A DNA stretch of 64,000 nt from the NCBI RefSeq assembly GCF_000948985.2, contig NZ_CP059733.1:3906001-3970000 (forward strand), in the 5' to 3' direction. Every line of letters starts with the position of its first letter. Position 1 is the first letter of the stretch. This DNA is from Thalassomonas viridans (GTDB taxonomy: Bacteria > Pseudomonadota > Gammaproteobacteria > Enterobacterales > Alteromonadaceae). Positions 28,512 to 38,727 of the stretch are shown here, in pieces. Position numbers and translations under genes: made by a program. The notes under the pieces are model-generated. The model saw nothing but the letters and a program-made list of their open reading frames with translations. It had not been told where the DNA came from and made no database searches.

Positions 28512-28949
28512 TTATTTTTCAGGTTCAAAATCATGGCGCACGTAATTAATCACATGCCAGATCTCTTCTTTACTCAATAATTTTTTAAAACCGGGCATCG
28601 GCCTTCTGCCGGTACGGATTTTCCAGTACATGGCGCCGTCGGTTTGCGCCCACATGTCATCGTCGGCAAAATCTTTGACCATTTTATCCAGCTTAGCCGC
28701 CTCGGGACCGTCGCCGTTGCCATTAGCCCCATGACACTCCTGGCATTCCCGCTGGTAGATTTCCTTACCCTGAGTCACGGAAGCTTCATCGACCGGAATA
28801 GGATTTTGAATCTTAGACTTACGCGCAGAAACACGCCAGGGGGCAGGCTTCTCCTGATAAGCAAAAACAAGCTCGGAGGTAAAAACAAAAGTGAAAATAA
28901 GAACGATGGAAGTAAAGATGAAATTAGTTGTGGCAATTTTAAACGTCAT
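28512..28949 (-). CDS. Monoheme c-type cytochrome
   Basis: A 145-residue exported cytochrome c. It has a signal peptide (about 1-30), one CxxCH (C69, C72, H73; CQECHGANGNG), and a Met ligand candidate in RRPMPGFKKLLSKEE. It is the first gene of the left operon, with AGGGA before the ATG. It probably passes electrons between the pentaheme or triheme proteins and a soluble partner. Confidence 0.9.
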   Translation of the reverse strand: MTFKIATTNFIFTSIVLIFTFVFTSELVFAYQEKPAPWRVSARKSKIQNPIPVDEASVTQGKEIYQRECQECHGANGNGDGPEAAKLDKMVKDFADDDMWAQTDGAMYWKIRTGRRPMPGFKKLLSKEEIWHVINYVRHDFEPEK

Positions 28950-29184
28950 AACATTTCCCTTGAAATAACATAAAAATAGACTGCACTGTAAGCTTCAGAC
29001 CCAGTATAGATGATGATTTTTACTTGCTCAAAAAATTGCCTGCGTTCAGGTTTGTTTTTTTCAAAATTATGGTCTAAATATTAGAGTTGCCAATGCCTGA
29101 AGCTGTCCAAAGCCAGGTTGGCAAACGTAGTAGCAAGGAAATAACGCAAGTAAATCAGCTAGATATAAAGCAAAGGAGAATGCC
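28950..29184. promoter_or_regulatory. Divergent promoter region of the two redox operons
   Basis: 235 bp, AT-rich, between the monoheme cytochrome (left) and peroxidase (right) starts. Both operons must be expressed from here. An inverted repeat-like pair, GCCTGCGTTCAGG and CCTGAAGC, is visible near 29038-29104. I cannot assign a regulator. Confidence 0.45.
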
Positions 29185-30162
29185 GTGTTAAAAAGAATCT
29201 TTTTAAACCTGGTTGCTTTAATTTTTACCCTGCCGCTACTGGTTTGCGCAGCAGAACTGGGCACCCCTTCCCTGGATGATATCGAATATCCCGATGACGA
29301 GCCCCCCAGCGCCGCAGAAATCGAACTGGGAAAAGTGCTGTTTTTCGACCCGCGTTTATCCTTAAATGAAAAACAATCCTGCGCCACCTGCCATAACCCG
29401 GAATTAGGCTTCGGTGACGGTATGGCAACCGGTATAGGCACTATGGGGGAAGAGCTTCACAGAAACACCCCGCATATTTACAACCTGGCCTGGAGCTCCA
29501 TCTTTTTCTGGGACGGCCGGGCAAAAACCCTGGAAGAGCAGGCCTTAGGCCCTATCGTCGCTCCGGGGGAAATGAATCTGCCCCTGCCCCAGCTGCTGAA
29601 AAGACTCAAAAAAGTCCCAGGGTACCAGAAACTGTTTAAAGCCGCTTACGGTGACTCGGGCATCACAGAAACCAACATAGCCCGGGCAATATCCGCCTTT
29701 GAGCGCAGCATCATCACACGTAATTCTTCTTTTGACCGCTATATCCAGGGGGATAAAAATGCCATGGACCCGGCGGCCATACGCGGACTGGCGTTATTCG
29801 AAGGCAAGGCCCGCTGCACCAAATGCCATGATGGCGTAAACTTTACCGACGACAGTTTTCATAATATCGGCGTGGCCAACGATGACGTCGGCAGGGAAAA
29901 AATCAGCAAAGCCGCCGGCATGAAAGGGGCCTTTAAAACGCCGGGATTAAGGAATGTCTGGCTGACGGCTCCCTATATGCATGACGGCTCGGAGCCTTCG
30001 CTGGAGGCGGTGATCCGCTTTTACAATAAAGGCGCCCAAAAGCCCGGCGTGGACAAATTAATCCAGCCACTGGATTTAACCGAAGATGAAATCATGGATT
30101 TGTTGGCCTTTTTAGCCGCCTTAACGGATCCCATAGTTATCGAGCGGCCAAAAATCCCCTAG
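29185..30162 (+). CDS. Diheme cytochrome c peroxidase/MauG family protein
   Basis: A 325-residue exported diheme protein. It has a signal peptide (1-22) and CxxCH motifs at C66-H70 (CATCH) and near C211-H215 (CTKCH), with the family blocks FFDPRLS, FWDGRA, AFERSI and TPGLRNVWLTAPYMHDGS. Members reduce H2O2 (CCP) or use high-valent heme to modify proteins (MauG); the sequence does not separate these roles. The start is a GTG with AAAGGAG 6-8 bases upstream. It is the first gene of the right operon with the cupredoxin, P460 and chemoreceptor genes. Confidence 0.92.
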   Translation: MLKRIFLNLVALIFTLPLLVCAAELGTPSLDDIEYPDDEPPSAAEIELGKVLFFDPRLSLNEKQSCATCHNPELGFGDGMATGIGTMGEELHRNTPHIYNLAWSSIFFWDGRAKTLEEQALGPIVAPGEMNLPLPQLLKRLKKVPGYQKLFKAAYGDSGITETNIARAISAFERSIITRNSSFDRYIQGDKNAMDPAAIRGLALFEGKARCTKCHDGVNFTDDSFHNIGVANDDVGREKISKAAGMKGAFKTPGLRNVWLTAPYMHDGSEPSLEAVIRFYNKGAQKPGVDKLIQPLDLTEDEIMDLLAFLAALTDPIVIERPKIP

Positions 30163-30198
30163 CCACAGTTTTAGTTCAATTTAACAGGGAGGTTATCT

Positions 30199-30825
30199 AT
30201 GCGCTTTACCAAAAGAGTCCTTATCTCATTATTGCCGCTGGCTTTTACCGGCTCTACCCTGGCCGATACGGTCACGGCAGAGCTGGAATTTACCAAACGG
30301 CCCCCTTTTACCGGGCTTATCTACCTGGTTGACAATAAAACGTCCAGCTCCCAGGTTACCGTAGATCAAAAAGACAAACAGTTTACCAAAAAACTCCAGG
30401 TCGGCTCTTCCGGACAAAAGATCAAATTTAATAATTCCGACGACGTCGAGCATAATATTTTTACCAATGAAACCAAGCACAGCGCCAATTTTGATGTCGG
30501 GCTGATGCAGCCGGGGTCAACCTCAGAAGTCGCGCTCAACTGGCAGGAAAACTCGATTGTCCGCATCGGCTGTAAAATTCATCCGAAAATGCGCGCCTAC
30601 ATTGCCAATATCCTCAGTGACTACTACCAGGTACTGGATTTTGAAAAAAAGAAAAAAAACTACCAGATCCAGATTAATGATGTGCCCAGCACCTTAACCA
30701 CCATGAATTTGCTGATGCCAGGTTATAAAAACATGGAATTTGAACTTCAGCCGGGTGAAACCAAAGAAATCCCGATTTCTAAAAAAGGCAAACAGCGCGG
30801 CACCTTAAAGCTTTCTCGTCAATAG
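30199..30825 (+). CDS. Exported cupredoxin (type 1 copper protein)
   Basis: A 208-residue periplasmic protein with a signal peptide (1-22). The type 1 copper ligands are visible as H85 (VEHNIFT), C125, H128 and M131 (GCKIHPKM). Residues 145-208 form an extra beta-rich tail. Cupredoxins shuttle one electron; this one resembles the methylamine utilisation/plastocyanin-like group. It lies 36 bp after the peroxidase and 9 bp before cytochrome P460, so it probably exchanges electrons with one of them. Confidence 0.88.
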   Translation: MRFTKRVLISLLPLAFTGSTLADTVTAELEFTKRPPFTGLIYLVDNKTSSSQVTVDQKDKQFTKKLQVGSSGQKIKFNNSDDVEHNIFTNETKHSANFDVGLMQPGSTSEVALNWQENSIVRIGCKIHPKMRAYIANILSDYYQVLDFEKKKKNYQIQINDVPSTLTTMNLLMPGYKNMEFELQPGETKEIPISKKGKQRGTLKLSRQ

Positions 30826-30834
30826 GAAGACATC

Positions 30835-31482
30835 ATGACTTTGCGATCAGGGATTGATATTACCAAAGCAATCAGTGGCTGTTTACTGTCACTGTTTTTT
30901 ATTTTAACCGCCATATCTGCGGCCCATGCCGGCCAAACCAAAGAGTTTGATGCCGAAGAAGCCTTATACAAGAGTCTTTTTACCCTGCCTGAGATGTTCC
31001 CCCAGGCCAGGGATTACCGGAAAAAATGGAGCCGGCTGACGGGGTTCGAGTTTTCCGGCCTGCATTGGAACAATTATGTCGTCATTTATGTCAACAAAGG
31101 CACAGAAATTTATCGCGATAATTACATCGAATACCTCAGGATTTATCAGAATGAAGACGAAGATGAGGATGAAGAAGAAATAGAAGAAAATAAGCAGTTT
31201 AAGGGCTATGAAGTCGGCACCATTTTTTTAAAAGAAAACTATACCGTGAAAAGCGGTATTCCGCACCAGCCAACCTCCCTGACCTTTATGGTAAAAAAAG
31301 CCCCCGGATACGCGCCTACCGGCGGCGACTGGGAGTACTCGCAATTTTCCCCGAGCGGTGAACTGATAATGCGCGGCAATAACACCAATGTCGAAATCTA
31401 CCAGAGCTGCGCCAAATGTCATGAAAACATGCTGGAGCGGGATTATGTCTTTTCAACCTTTTATACCGAACAAAGCCGTTAG
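30835..31482 (+). CDS. Cytochrome P460 family protein
   Basis: A 215-residue exported protein with a signal peptide (about 14-33), a cytochrome P460-type beta domain, and a single C-terminal CxxCH (SCAKCHENM, about residue 190). Characterised P460 enzymes oxidise hydroxylamine or NO at a Lys-crosslinked heme. A run of acidic residues (EDEDEDEEEIEE, about 105-116) interrupts the domain. It sits in the operon with the cupredoxin. Together with the c554-type cytochrome opposite, this points to nitrogen-oxide chemistry, but that is inference. Confidence 0.82.
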   Translation: MTLRSGIDITKAISGCLLSLFFILTAISAAHAGQTKEFDAEEALYKSLFTLPEMFPQARDYRKKWSRLTGFEFSGLHWNNYVVIYVNKGTEIYRDNYIEYLRIYQNEDEDEDEEEIEENKQFKGYEVGTIFLKENYTVKSGIPHQPTSLTFMVKKAPGYAPTGGDWEYSQFSPSGELIMRGNNTNVEIYQSCAKCHENMLERDYVFSTFYTEQSR

Positions 31483-31554
31483 CTAAACCATAACACCGGA
31501 GAAGCTTTTTCATTCAACTTATTTTCAGCAGAGTCATTATTAGAGGGCAGACAA

Positions 31555-33717
31555 GTGGTATTATCGATGAGGAACAAAATTTTGGGCTCCCTGGGCGGTT
31601 TGCTCATCATGTTGCTGCTGGTATTAACCGTCGCCTATCTCAGCATGAAAAGCATGAAACGGGAAACCGGCCAGTTCATTGAAAAGCTGATCCCTACCCT
31701 GGTCGCCTCTATGGACCTGGCCAACAAAGTACATCAAAGCTCCAGCTCCCTGGGATACTATATGCTGAGCCAGGAAAGTTCCGACAAGCAAAAATACCTG
31801 GAAAACCTCAATAGTTTAAAAACCCGCCTGGAGTCTTTGAAACAGATCCTGAACCAGTCCAGGGACAGTGGCCGGACAAAAGACCAGCCCCAAATCAATT
31901 ATATTGCCACCCTGGTGGATGAGCTCAGCAATTATCAAACCGTGATGTTTGATTTGGCCGAGCACCCGGAAAAAAACCGTCCGGCGTTGCAGATAGCCAA
32001 AGATCATCTTGAGCCTATGGGCAGCAAAGCCCTGCAAATGACCACAGATATTGTCCTGGGGGAATCGGATACCGAGGATGTCGAGCAATATGCCGATTTA
32101 TTGCTCGACATCCATAACCTCAGATACCAGTGGGCAATGATCTTAAGCAATGTCAGGCATTATCTCGCCCTGCGTAACCACGAAATCCTGGAAGAAGTCG
32201 ACTTATTTAAAAAAGGCCTGGATCAGGGCATTATCAGTTTAACCGCCAAGGAAGATCTGCTCGGGGATGAACAGCAGGACGCCCTGGATGAATTTAGCCA
32301 GTTAAAGGACGATTATTTTTCCTATCTGGACCAGGCCATAGATATCCACAGCAGCGAAAAGTGGCGTACCGATGCCTATTTGATCCGCAACGAATTTGGC
32401 GAACTGTTAAAAAAACTCGGCCAGGAGCTGGGCAACCTGGTTAAGGCGCAACAGCAGCTCAGCCTGGATACCAGCCAGAAGCTGGTTAAATCCACCCAAA
32501 CCAATGTACTCATACTGTTGAGCCTGTTTATCGGCGGTATTTCTTTCGGCATCACAGTGATTTATTTTGCCAACGCCAAAATTATCAAGCCTATCCTCAA
32601 CCTGCGGAACATGATGCGGGAAATGTCCCAGGGACAGGCGGATTTGACCCAGAGGATAGAAGTCCTGTCCAGCGATGAACTGGGAGAAACTTCCGTTCAT
32701 TTTAATGAACTGCTCACCAATTTACAGGCGATGATGGGCAAAACCATAGATGTCGCCAAACAGATCAGCCAGGATTCGAGCTATATCAAGCAGTCACTTA
32801 ACGAAGCAAGCGGCAATACCCGCCAAAGCGTTTCACTGACAGAAAAAGCATCGGATTCCAGCGAGCAGATTTACACGGTTTGCCAGGAAATCGCCCAAAA
32901 AACCGATGCCACGGTACAGGAGCTGGTTAAAGCCAAAGAAGCGGCCGCCGACGGCCTGAGCAATATGGACACGTTAAGCGGCAAAGCCATTACCATGGGC
33001 GACGAAATCAAGAAACTTGAAAGCGAAATCGCCCAGCTCAACAGCCAGAGCAAAAGCCTGCTGGATATGCTCGGCACCATAAAAACCATCGCCGATCAAA
33101 CCAACCTACTGGCGCTAAATGCCGCCATCGAAGCCGCCCGGGCCGGGGAAGTCGGTCGCGGCTTTGCCATAGTCGCCGATGAAATCCGCCAACTGGCCAG
33201 CAAAACCCAGGACTCCACCACCAACATAGGCAATCTGCTGCAGGAAAACTTCCGCCTGAATCAGCTGCTAAGCGAATGCATGCAGTCTACCGCCGACGAT
33301 ACCCAGTCACTGCTGGCCAGCCTGGAGGGCACCAAATCCTCCATCAATACCATCAGCAGCAATATAGATAATGTTAACCAGCATGCCCTGGAAATTGCCG
33401 GTGCCTCGGGAGAGCAAACCCAGCAAACCCAGGAAATCCGCGATATCGGCGAAAATGTCAGCAACCTGGCCAATGTTTCCGCCGAAGCCATAGATCATAT
33501 CACTTCCACCTCCAACCACCTGGCTGAGCAGTCAAGCCAGCTTTATGACCTGGTGGCCCAATTTACCCCGGACTCGGGACAAAATGCCCAAACCTCGTCT
33601 TTACCTGTCGGCGCCAGACAACAAACACAGACAAAAGCAGGCAGTAAGAGCGCCCTGGATGAATTTAGCGAGCTGCTCAGCGAAGAAAAGGACGATATCG
33701 GCGCCAGCATATCCTAA
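31555..33717 (+). CDS. Methyl-accepting chemotaxis protein
   Basis: A 720-residue chemoreceptor. TM1 is at about 10-30, a helical periplasmic domain at 31-315, TM2 at about 318-341 and a HAMP domain at 342-400. The cytoplasmic signalling domain has the hairpin tip [24 protein letters not shown] split over about 510-540, followed by [15 protein letters not shown]. The start is a GTG with GAGGG 7 bases upstream; an ATG four codons later lacks a ribosome binding site. Its position, 72 bp after P460, suggests it senses the substrate or redox state handled by the cluster. Confidence 0.93.
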   Translation: MVLSMRNKILGSLGGLLIMLLLVLTVAYLSMKSMKRETGQFIEKLIPTLVASMDLANKVHQSSSSLGYYMLSQESSDKQKYLENLNSLKTRLESLKQILNQSRDSGRTKDQPQINYIATLVDELSNYQTVMFDLAEHPEKNRPALQIAKDHLEPMGSKALQMTTDIVLGESDTEDVEQYADLLLDIHNLRYQWAMILSNVRHYLALRNHEILEEVDLFKKGLDQGIISLTAKEDLLGDEQQDALDEFSQLKDDYFSYLDQAIDIHSSEKWRTDAYLIRNEFGELLKKLGQELGNLVKAQQQLSLDTSQKLVKSTQTNVLILLSLFIGGISFGITVIYFANAKIIKPILNLRNMMREMSQGQADLTQRIEVLSSDELGETSVHFNELLTNLQAMMGKTIDVAKQISQDSSYIKQSLNEASGNTRQSVSLTEKASDSSEQIYTVCQEIAQKTDATVQELVKAKEAAADGLSNMDTLSGKAITMGDEIKKLESEIAQLNSQSKSLLDMLGTIKTIADQTNLLALNAAIEAARAGEVGRGFAIVADEIRQLASKTQDSTTNIGNLLQENFRLNQLLSECMQSTADDTQSLLASLEGTKSSINTISSNIDNVNQHALEIAGASGEQTQQTQEIRDIGENVSNLANVSAEAIDHITSTSNHLAEQSSQLYDLVAQFTPDSGQNAQTSSLPVGARQQTQTKAGSKSALDEFSELLSEEKDDIGASIS

Positions 33718-33755
33718 TGATTATGCTTGTCCGCTAACGGAGTTAACAAGAAAAA

Positions 33756-34184
33756 ATGACCATTTCCTTAACCCATATCGCCTTACACGTAAAAGACTTA
33801 CGCGCCTGTGTCGAGTTTTACCAGCAATATGCCGGGTTCAATATTATCCGCGAACGCCGGCCGCCGGGCATGGGGGGTAAACGCATCGTCTGGATGGCAG
33901 AAACGGGGAAAGAGCAGGATTTTATCCTGGTGATGCTGCCGGGCGGACCGGAAAAACACCAGCAGATGAATGATTTTTCCCACCTGGGATTTGCCATGAC
34001 CAGCAAAGCGGCGGTCGATGATATTGCCCGGCGGGCCGAACAGGACGGCATCCTGGTCTGGCCCTGCAAACAGGAACCCTTCCCCGTCGGTTATTATTGC
34101 GGGGTCAAAGATCCCGACGGCAATTTTGTCGAATTCAGTTATGGCCAACCCTTAGGGCCCGGAGCAGAGCAGCACAGGGACTAA
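33756..34184 (+). CDS. VOC (glyoxalase/bleomycin resistance) family protein
   Basis: A 142-residue VOC protein: THIALHVKDLRACVEFYQQYAGF at the start and CGVKDPDGNFVEFSYGQPLG at the end, with metal ligand candidates H8 and the C-terminal Glu of FVEFSY. Members act as glyoxalases, dioxygenases or drug-binding proteins; this one cannot be assigned. It has no strong ribosome binding site. Confidence 0.88.
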   Translation: MTISLTHIALHVKDLRACVEFYQQYAGFNIIRERRPPGMGGKRIVWMAETGKEQDFILVMLPGGPEKHQQMNDFSHLGFAMTSKAAVDDIARRAEQDGILVWPCKQEPFPVGYYCGVKDPDGNFVEFSYGQPLGPGAEQHRD

Positions 34185-34214
34185 AGGGCAAAACAGGCCC
34201 GGATTAGTTCTGGT

Positions 34215-34691
34215 TTACTTCCGGTTCAAGCCATCTAGATTAACATCGAGCGTCACCTTCTTTTTGCCCATCACCACCGAGGTTTTAAAACGCCGGACAT
34301 TATTATTGTCAAAAAATAATCTCTGGGTCAGGGCTTCAAAATCTTTCATATCCGCCGCACTGCAAATCAGGCAAAAGTCGGCCTCGCCGGTAATATAATA
34401 ACATTGCTGGACCTGGGGCTCCGCTAACGCCAGGCGGGTAAAGTCATCAAGCTGCTGCGCCCGCTCCCGCTCCATTTCCACCATCACAATAAAGCTCATG
34501 GCTTGTCCCAGCTTCTCGGGATCGAGTACCGCAATCTCCCGGGTGATCACTTGCTTGGCCCTTAACTGTTTCAGCCTGCGCTGCACCGAAGCCACCGACA
34601 AGGCAGTGCTTTCGGCAAGCGCCTCAAGCCCGATACGGGCATTTTCCTGCATCGCCGCCAGGATACGAATATCTGCCTGATCTAACTCCAT
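34215..34691 (-). CDS. Lrp/AsnC family transcriptional regulator
   Basis: A 158-residue regulator with an N-terminal helix-turn-helix (LDQADIRILAAMQENARIGLEALAE, then SVASVQRRLKQL) and a C-terminal RAM ligand domain. The ATG at 34691 is chosen over a TTG six codons upstream. It is divergent from the PLP-dependent lyase gene at 34838, which it probably controls in response to an amino acid. Confidence 0.92.
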   Translation of the reverse strand: MELDQADIRILAAMQENARIGLEALAESTALSVASVQRRLKQLRAKQVITREIAVLDPEKLGQAMSFIVMVEMERERAQQLDDFTRLALAEPQVQQCYYITGEADFCLICSAADMKDFEALTQRLFFDNNNVRRFKTSVVMGKKKVTLDVNLDGLNRK

Positions 34692-34837
34692 AATGAAAAT
34701 ATTTCTCAAAAAGCTATCTTTGTGTAATTAATTTTACCGAATTTAATGCAATTCAGAAACAAAAGCTGCACATACTTACTTTAAAATGGAGACATCAAAT
34801 CAGTTAGTCCCGGGCAGCCACAACAAGGCAGGAATAC

Positions 34838-35845
34838 ATGTTCGATTACCAGCAACCAAAGCAACTTTTACAAGCCTGTCCGGCTTACCGGCAAAGTCCC
34901 CTCAACCGCGTCCGTTACCGGGAACAGACGGTCCTGGTTAAAGATGAAAGTAACCGCATGGGGCTGGGCTCCTTTAAAGCCCTCGGCGGCTTCTATGCCC
35001 TGGCCCGGCTGATCGCACAACAGTCTGAAAAAGAAACCGGCCAGAAAGTAGCAGCGGAAGCATATATGTCTGCGAAAATGCAAAAAATCGCACATACCCT
35101 GACCTTTGTCTGCGCCAGCGCCGGCAACCATGGCTTAGCGGTAGCCGCCGGAGCAAAGGTTTTCGGCGCCCGGGCCCGCATCTACCTGGCCGAAACGGTG
35201 CCGGAAACCTTTGCCCGGCGTCTACGGGACACAGGCGCCGAAGTAGTGCGCTCCGGACTGGACTATGACGAAAGTATGGCGGCCGCCATCGAAGATGCCT
35301 GCCAAACGGGCGCCATACACCTTTGCGACAGCTCCTGGCACGGATATACCGAGATTCCCCGCCTGGTGATGGAAGGTTATACCGTGATTGCCGAGGAAAT
35401 GCGCCAGAATTTCGAGCAGGACAACACCTGGCCTACGCATGTTTATATACAGGCGGGAGTCGGTGGCCTGGCCGCCGCCATCACTTATATGATCCGCCTG
35501 AACTGGCGGGTTCAGCCGCACATTAGCATAGTCGAACCTGAGCTCGCCCCCTGCCTGGGGCAAAGCATCCGGCGGGGGAAAATATCGACTGTTTCCGGCG
35601 CGGCTTCCGCTATGGGCCGCCTTGACTGTAAAACCCCTTCCCTGCTGGCGCTGGATATTTTACGCCGCCAGGCCGACAGCTTTGTCACCGTATCGGATGA
35701 AGAGGCATTAACCGCCGCTAGCCTGTCCGGAAAACTGGGCATAAAAACAACCGCTTCAGGAGCCGCCGGTTTCGCCGCCCTGATAAAAGATCTGCCGGAG
35801 CACAACAGTTTGCCGCTGGTCATAGTTACAGAGCAACAACTTTGA
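34838..35845 (+). CDS. PLP-dependent ammonia-lyase, threonine dehydratase/diaminopropionate ammonia-lyase type
   Basis: A 335-residue fold-type II PLP enzyme. The Schiff-base lysine is K47 (GLGSFKALGG), the Ser/Gly substrate loop is ASAGNHG (about 94-100), and the phosphate loop is QAGVGGLA. The FKALGG and SWHGYTEIPRLVMEGY blocks resemble diaminopropionate ammonia-lyases more than IlvA. It should deaminate a hydroxy- or diamino acid to a keto acid. It lies divergent from an Lrp-type regulator. At 335 residues it is shorter than typical YgeX (about 400). Confidence 0.8.
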   Translation: MFDYQQPKQLLQACPAYRQSPLNRVRYREQTVLVKDESNRMGLGSFKALGGFYALARLIAQQSEKETGQKVAAEAYMSAKMQKIAHTLTFVCASAGNHGLAVAAGAKVFGARARIYLAETVPETFARRLRDTGAEVVRSGLDYDESMAAAIEDACQTGAIHLCDSSWHGYTEIPRLVMEGYTVIAEEMRQNFEQDNTWPTHVYIQAGVGGLAAAITYMIRLNWRVQPHISIVEPELAPCLGQSIRRGKISTVSGAASAMGRLDCKTPSLLALDILRRQADSFVTVSDEEALTAASLSGKLGIKTTASGAAGFAALIKDLPEHNSLPLVIVTEQQL

Positions 35846-36017
35846 GCGTAAACCCGGAAGATATGAACTAAAGATGACAGAAACCTGCCAGGGAATTTAA
35901 GCACATGTAATGCAGCAAGTAATTTTAAAGCCGGTAAGCAAGAATCACTGGCTCCTACCCTGCTTAGCCGCTATTATGGCCCCCTTTAACAATCCCGGGT
36001 GTCTACAGAGATAACAA

Positions 36018-36479
36018 ATGAGTTTCAAGTTCGTTCAGGCAAAAGACAAGGACAGGGCCTACCTGTTAGATTTACGCAAATTAACTATGGTTGAGCACCT
36101 GGAGCAATCAGGCCAGTTCCTGACGGAGCAGGAACATCTCGACCGGCTTAACGACGCTTATGAGTGCTCACACATTGTTTTTTACCAAAACGAGAAAATA
36201 GGCACCTTAAAATACCGGGAGCAGGACGAGGAACTCGAAATCATGCAAATTCAGATATCTCCCCGATACCAGGGACAAGGCTTAGGGAAGAAAGTCCTGG
36301 AGCAGGTATTGCACCAAACTGACGCAGAAACCGTAAAACTGACGGTGTTGAAGGACAATCCGGCCCGGCACTTATATCAAAGGCTTGGTTTTACCCAAAC
36401 CGACGAAGATGAGTACGAATTTCATATGCAGCTATGCCTGACAGACCGTAAGCAGAAGCAAAACATCAAGGCCGGGTAA
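36018..36479 (+). CDS. GNAT family N-acetyltransferase
   Basis: A 153-residue acetyltransferase. The acetyl-CoA loop is YQGQGLGKKVLEQVL (about 88-102), then TVLKDNPARHLYQRLGF. Substrate unknown. It may be co-transcribed with the EamA transporter 68 bp downstream. Confidence 0.9.
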   Translation: MSFKFVQAKDKDRAYLLDLRKLTMVEHLEQSGQFLTEQEHLDRLNDAYECSHIVFYQNEKIGTLKYREQDEELEIMQIQISPRYQGQGLGKKVLEQVLHQTDAETVKLTVLKDNPARHLYQRLGFTQTDEDEYEFHMQLCLTDRKQKQNIKAG

Positions 36480-36547
36480 GCCAACCCTGCTTACCTTCCA
36501 TCCGTACGTTAACAGTCATTTTTTCAGATATTTTTCAGGATCCCGCT

Positions 36548-37450
36548 TTGCCGCAATCAGCCAATTCACCCAAATTTTCCTTTATCCTGCTGGCGATAAC
36601 CTCTGCCATTTGTATGGGCACAGTAGGCACTCTGGCCCGTTTTGCCGCCTTGCCTGCCGAGCACATCACCTTTTACCGGCTATTTTTAGGCAGCCTGTGC
36701 CTGCTTATTTATATGCTGGCTTCTTCCAAACGCAGCCAAATCCTGCATAGGCCGGGCAAGCGCACCTTGATCAACGGCGCCATGTTGGCCGGCTTTATGT
36801 TTTTTTATATCCAGGCGATGAATTACACCAGCATGGCCAATGCCGTTATGCTGGTATACCTGGCTCCCCTGCTCAGCGCGGTATTCGCCCACTTTATTTT
36901 TAAGGAGCGGCTTGCCGTTGCCAATGTGTTGGCGATAGTGATCGCCTTGCTCGGTTTTGCCATGATGATGCAATTTTCATTGGCGGCATCCGGTGCAGAA
37001 AACGAAATCCTCGGTCTCTTCTATGGTGTTTTGTCTTTGCTGACCTACAGCGGCTTTATGCTGATCAACCGTAAGCCAGACGACTCAACCCCCTACCAGA
37101 GCACCTTAGTACAGTTACTGGTCGGAGCCCTGTGCCTGCTGCCGCTGATATTGGCCTCAACACCGGACATATCCGCCGCCCAGGGACTCTGGCTGCTGGC
37201 AATCGGCATTATTCCCGGCTTTATCGCCATCTTATGCGCGGTCAAGGCATTAAGGCATTTACCTGCGGTAACCTTCGGCACCCTGGCTTATGTCGAGCCG
37301 GTTGCCGTCGTCTGTTTTGCCTGGACTTTTTTTGCCGAAAGCTTAACCCTGCTGCAATTAGGCGGCTGCAGCCTGATCATCCTGGCAGGCATCAGCCAGG
37401 GGCTGTTAACCCACAAGGCCAAAGCAACAGCGGCAGGCATACGCGGGTAA
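36548..37450 (+). CDS. EamA (DMT superfamily) transporter
   Basis: A 300-residue inner membrane protein with ten predicted transmembrane segments in two EamA repeats. It is a drug/metabolite exporter-type protein with unknown substrate. The start appears to be a TTG with CAGGA about 7 bases upstream; the first internal ATG is 22 codons later and would cut into the first helix. It is convergent with the BenE-type transporter. Confidence 0.87.
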   Translation: MPQSANSPKFSFILLAITSAICMGTVGTLARFAALPAEHITFYRLFLGSLCLLIYMLASSKRSQILHRPGKRTLINGAMLAGFMFFYIQAMNYTSMANAVMLVYLAPLLSAVFAHFIFKERLAVANVLAIVIALLGFAMMMQFSLAASGAENEILGLFYGVLSLLTYSGFMLINRKPDDSTPYQSTLVQLLVGALCLLPLILASTPDISAAQGLWLLAIGIIPGFIAILCAVKALRHLPAVTFGTLAYVEPVAVVCFAWTFFAESLTLLQLGGCSLIILAGISQGLLTHKAKATAAGIRG

Positions 37451-37485
37451 AGGTAACAAGCCAGGCAAAGCGGTTTTCTCTTCGG

Positions 37486-38709
37486 CTAACGGGCTTGCCT
37501 ACTGAAACTGACTCTGCTCAGATAAGGCGCAACAGTTTGTGGCAAATGATAAGCCAGCAGGCCAATCACCAGTCCCCAAAAGGCACTGCTGATCCCCGCC
37601 AGACTGATGCCGGAAGCCGTTACTAAAAAGGTTAACAGCGCCGCTTCCCGCTCATCCTGCCGCGCCAGCGAAGCGGACAAACTGTTGCCGATAGTGCCCA
37701 ATAACGCCAGTCCGGCGACGGCCATCACCAGCCCGGATGGAAAGGCGGCAAACAGGGCAACAATACTGGCCCCGAACAGGCCGGTCAGCAGATAAAATCC
37801 CCCGGCCCATACCGAGGCCAGGTAACGTTTTTCCGGATCTGCTCCCGCCTCTTTCCCCTGGCAGATAGCCGCCGTGATCGCCGCCAGGTTAAAGGCAAAG
37901 CCGCCAAACGGCGCCAGCAGCACCCCGGTAAATCCCGTGCAGGTTATCAGGGGAGATACCGGCGTCTGGTAACCGTTTGCCCTCAGGGTTGCCACACCCG
38001 GGACATTTTGCGACGCCATAGTGACAATAAACAAAGGAATGCCGACACCTATCAGCTTGGCTAAGCTAAAATCCGGCGTCACCCAGACAGGCGCCGACAC
38101 TTGCCAGCTAAGGGTTTCCAATTGCAACTGTCCCTGAAAAAAAGCTATAGCGCCGCCCGATACCAGCACCAGGGGGATAACATAGCGGGGCAAGGCATGT
38201 TTCGCCAGGATATAAACCGCCAGCATCACAGCCACCAGCAAAAACTCGTCCGCCAGTACCCGGAATAAATCCATGCCAAACTGCAGCAAAACGCCGGCCA
38301 GCATGCCGCCGGCCAGGGACATAGGCACATGGCGCATCATTTTTTCAAACCAGCCGGTGACACCGCACAGCAAAATCAGGCCTGAACTGAACATAAAGAT
38401 CCCCACGGCTTCATTTAATGAAGCCCCGGATAAGGCCGTTACCAGCAAGGCTGCCCCGGGTGTCGACCAGGCGGTTAGAACCGGGGCCCGAAAATATAAA
38501 GACAGCACTATAGTGCTCAAGCCCATGCCTATGCCTAAGGCCCACAACCAGGAGCTTATTTGTGCCGTCGATGCGCCGGCAGCTTCCGCCGCCTGAAAGA
38601 TGATCACCGCCGCACTGGTATAACCCACCAGTACGGCAACAAAACCGGCTGAGAGATGCGAAACGCTAAAATACCTGGTTATTTTAAAAATTTCCGATAT
38701 TGACCCCAT
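37486..38709 (-). CDS. BenE-type benzoate/H+ symporter family transporter
   Basis: A 407-residue inner membrane protein with about twelve hydrophobic segments. The BenE signatures are AWSTPGAALL (about 88-97) and NVPGVATLRANGY (about 238-250), followed by APFGGFAFNLAAITAAICQG. Family members import benzoate. No benzoate catabolic gene is near, so the real substrate may differ. It is divergent from an XRE-cupin regulator, with two operator-like repeats between them. Confidence 0.88.
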   Translation of the reverse strand: MGSISEIFKITRYFSVSHLSAGFVAVLVGYTSAAVIIFQAAEAAGASTAQISSWLWALGIGMGLSTIVLSLYFRAPVLTAWSTPGAALLVTALSGASLNEAVGIFMFSSGLILLCGVTGWFEKMMRHVPMSLAGGMLAGVLLQFGMDLFRVLADEFLLVAVMLAVYILAKHALPRYVIPLVLVSGGAIAFFQGQLQLETLSWQVSAPVWVTPDFSLAKLIGVGIPLFIVTMASQNVPGVATLRANGYQTPVSPLITCTGFTGVLLAPFGGFAFNLAAITAAICQGKEAGADPEKRYLASVWAGGFYLLTGLFGASIVALFAAFPSGLVMAVAGLALLGTIGNSLSASLARQDEREAALLTFLVTASGISLAGISSAFWGLVIGLLAYHLPQTVAPYLSRVSFSRQAR

Positions 38710-38727
38710 ATGCCCTGCCCCTTACAA

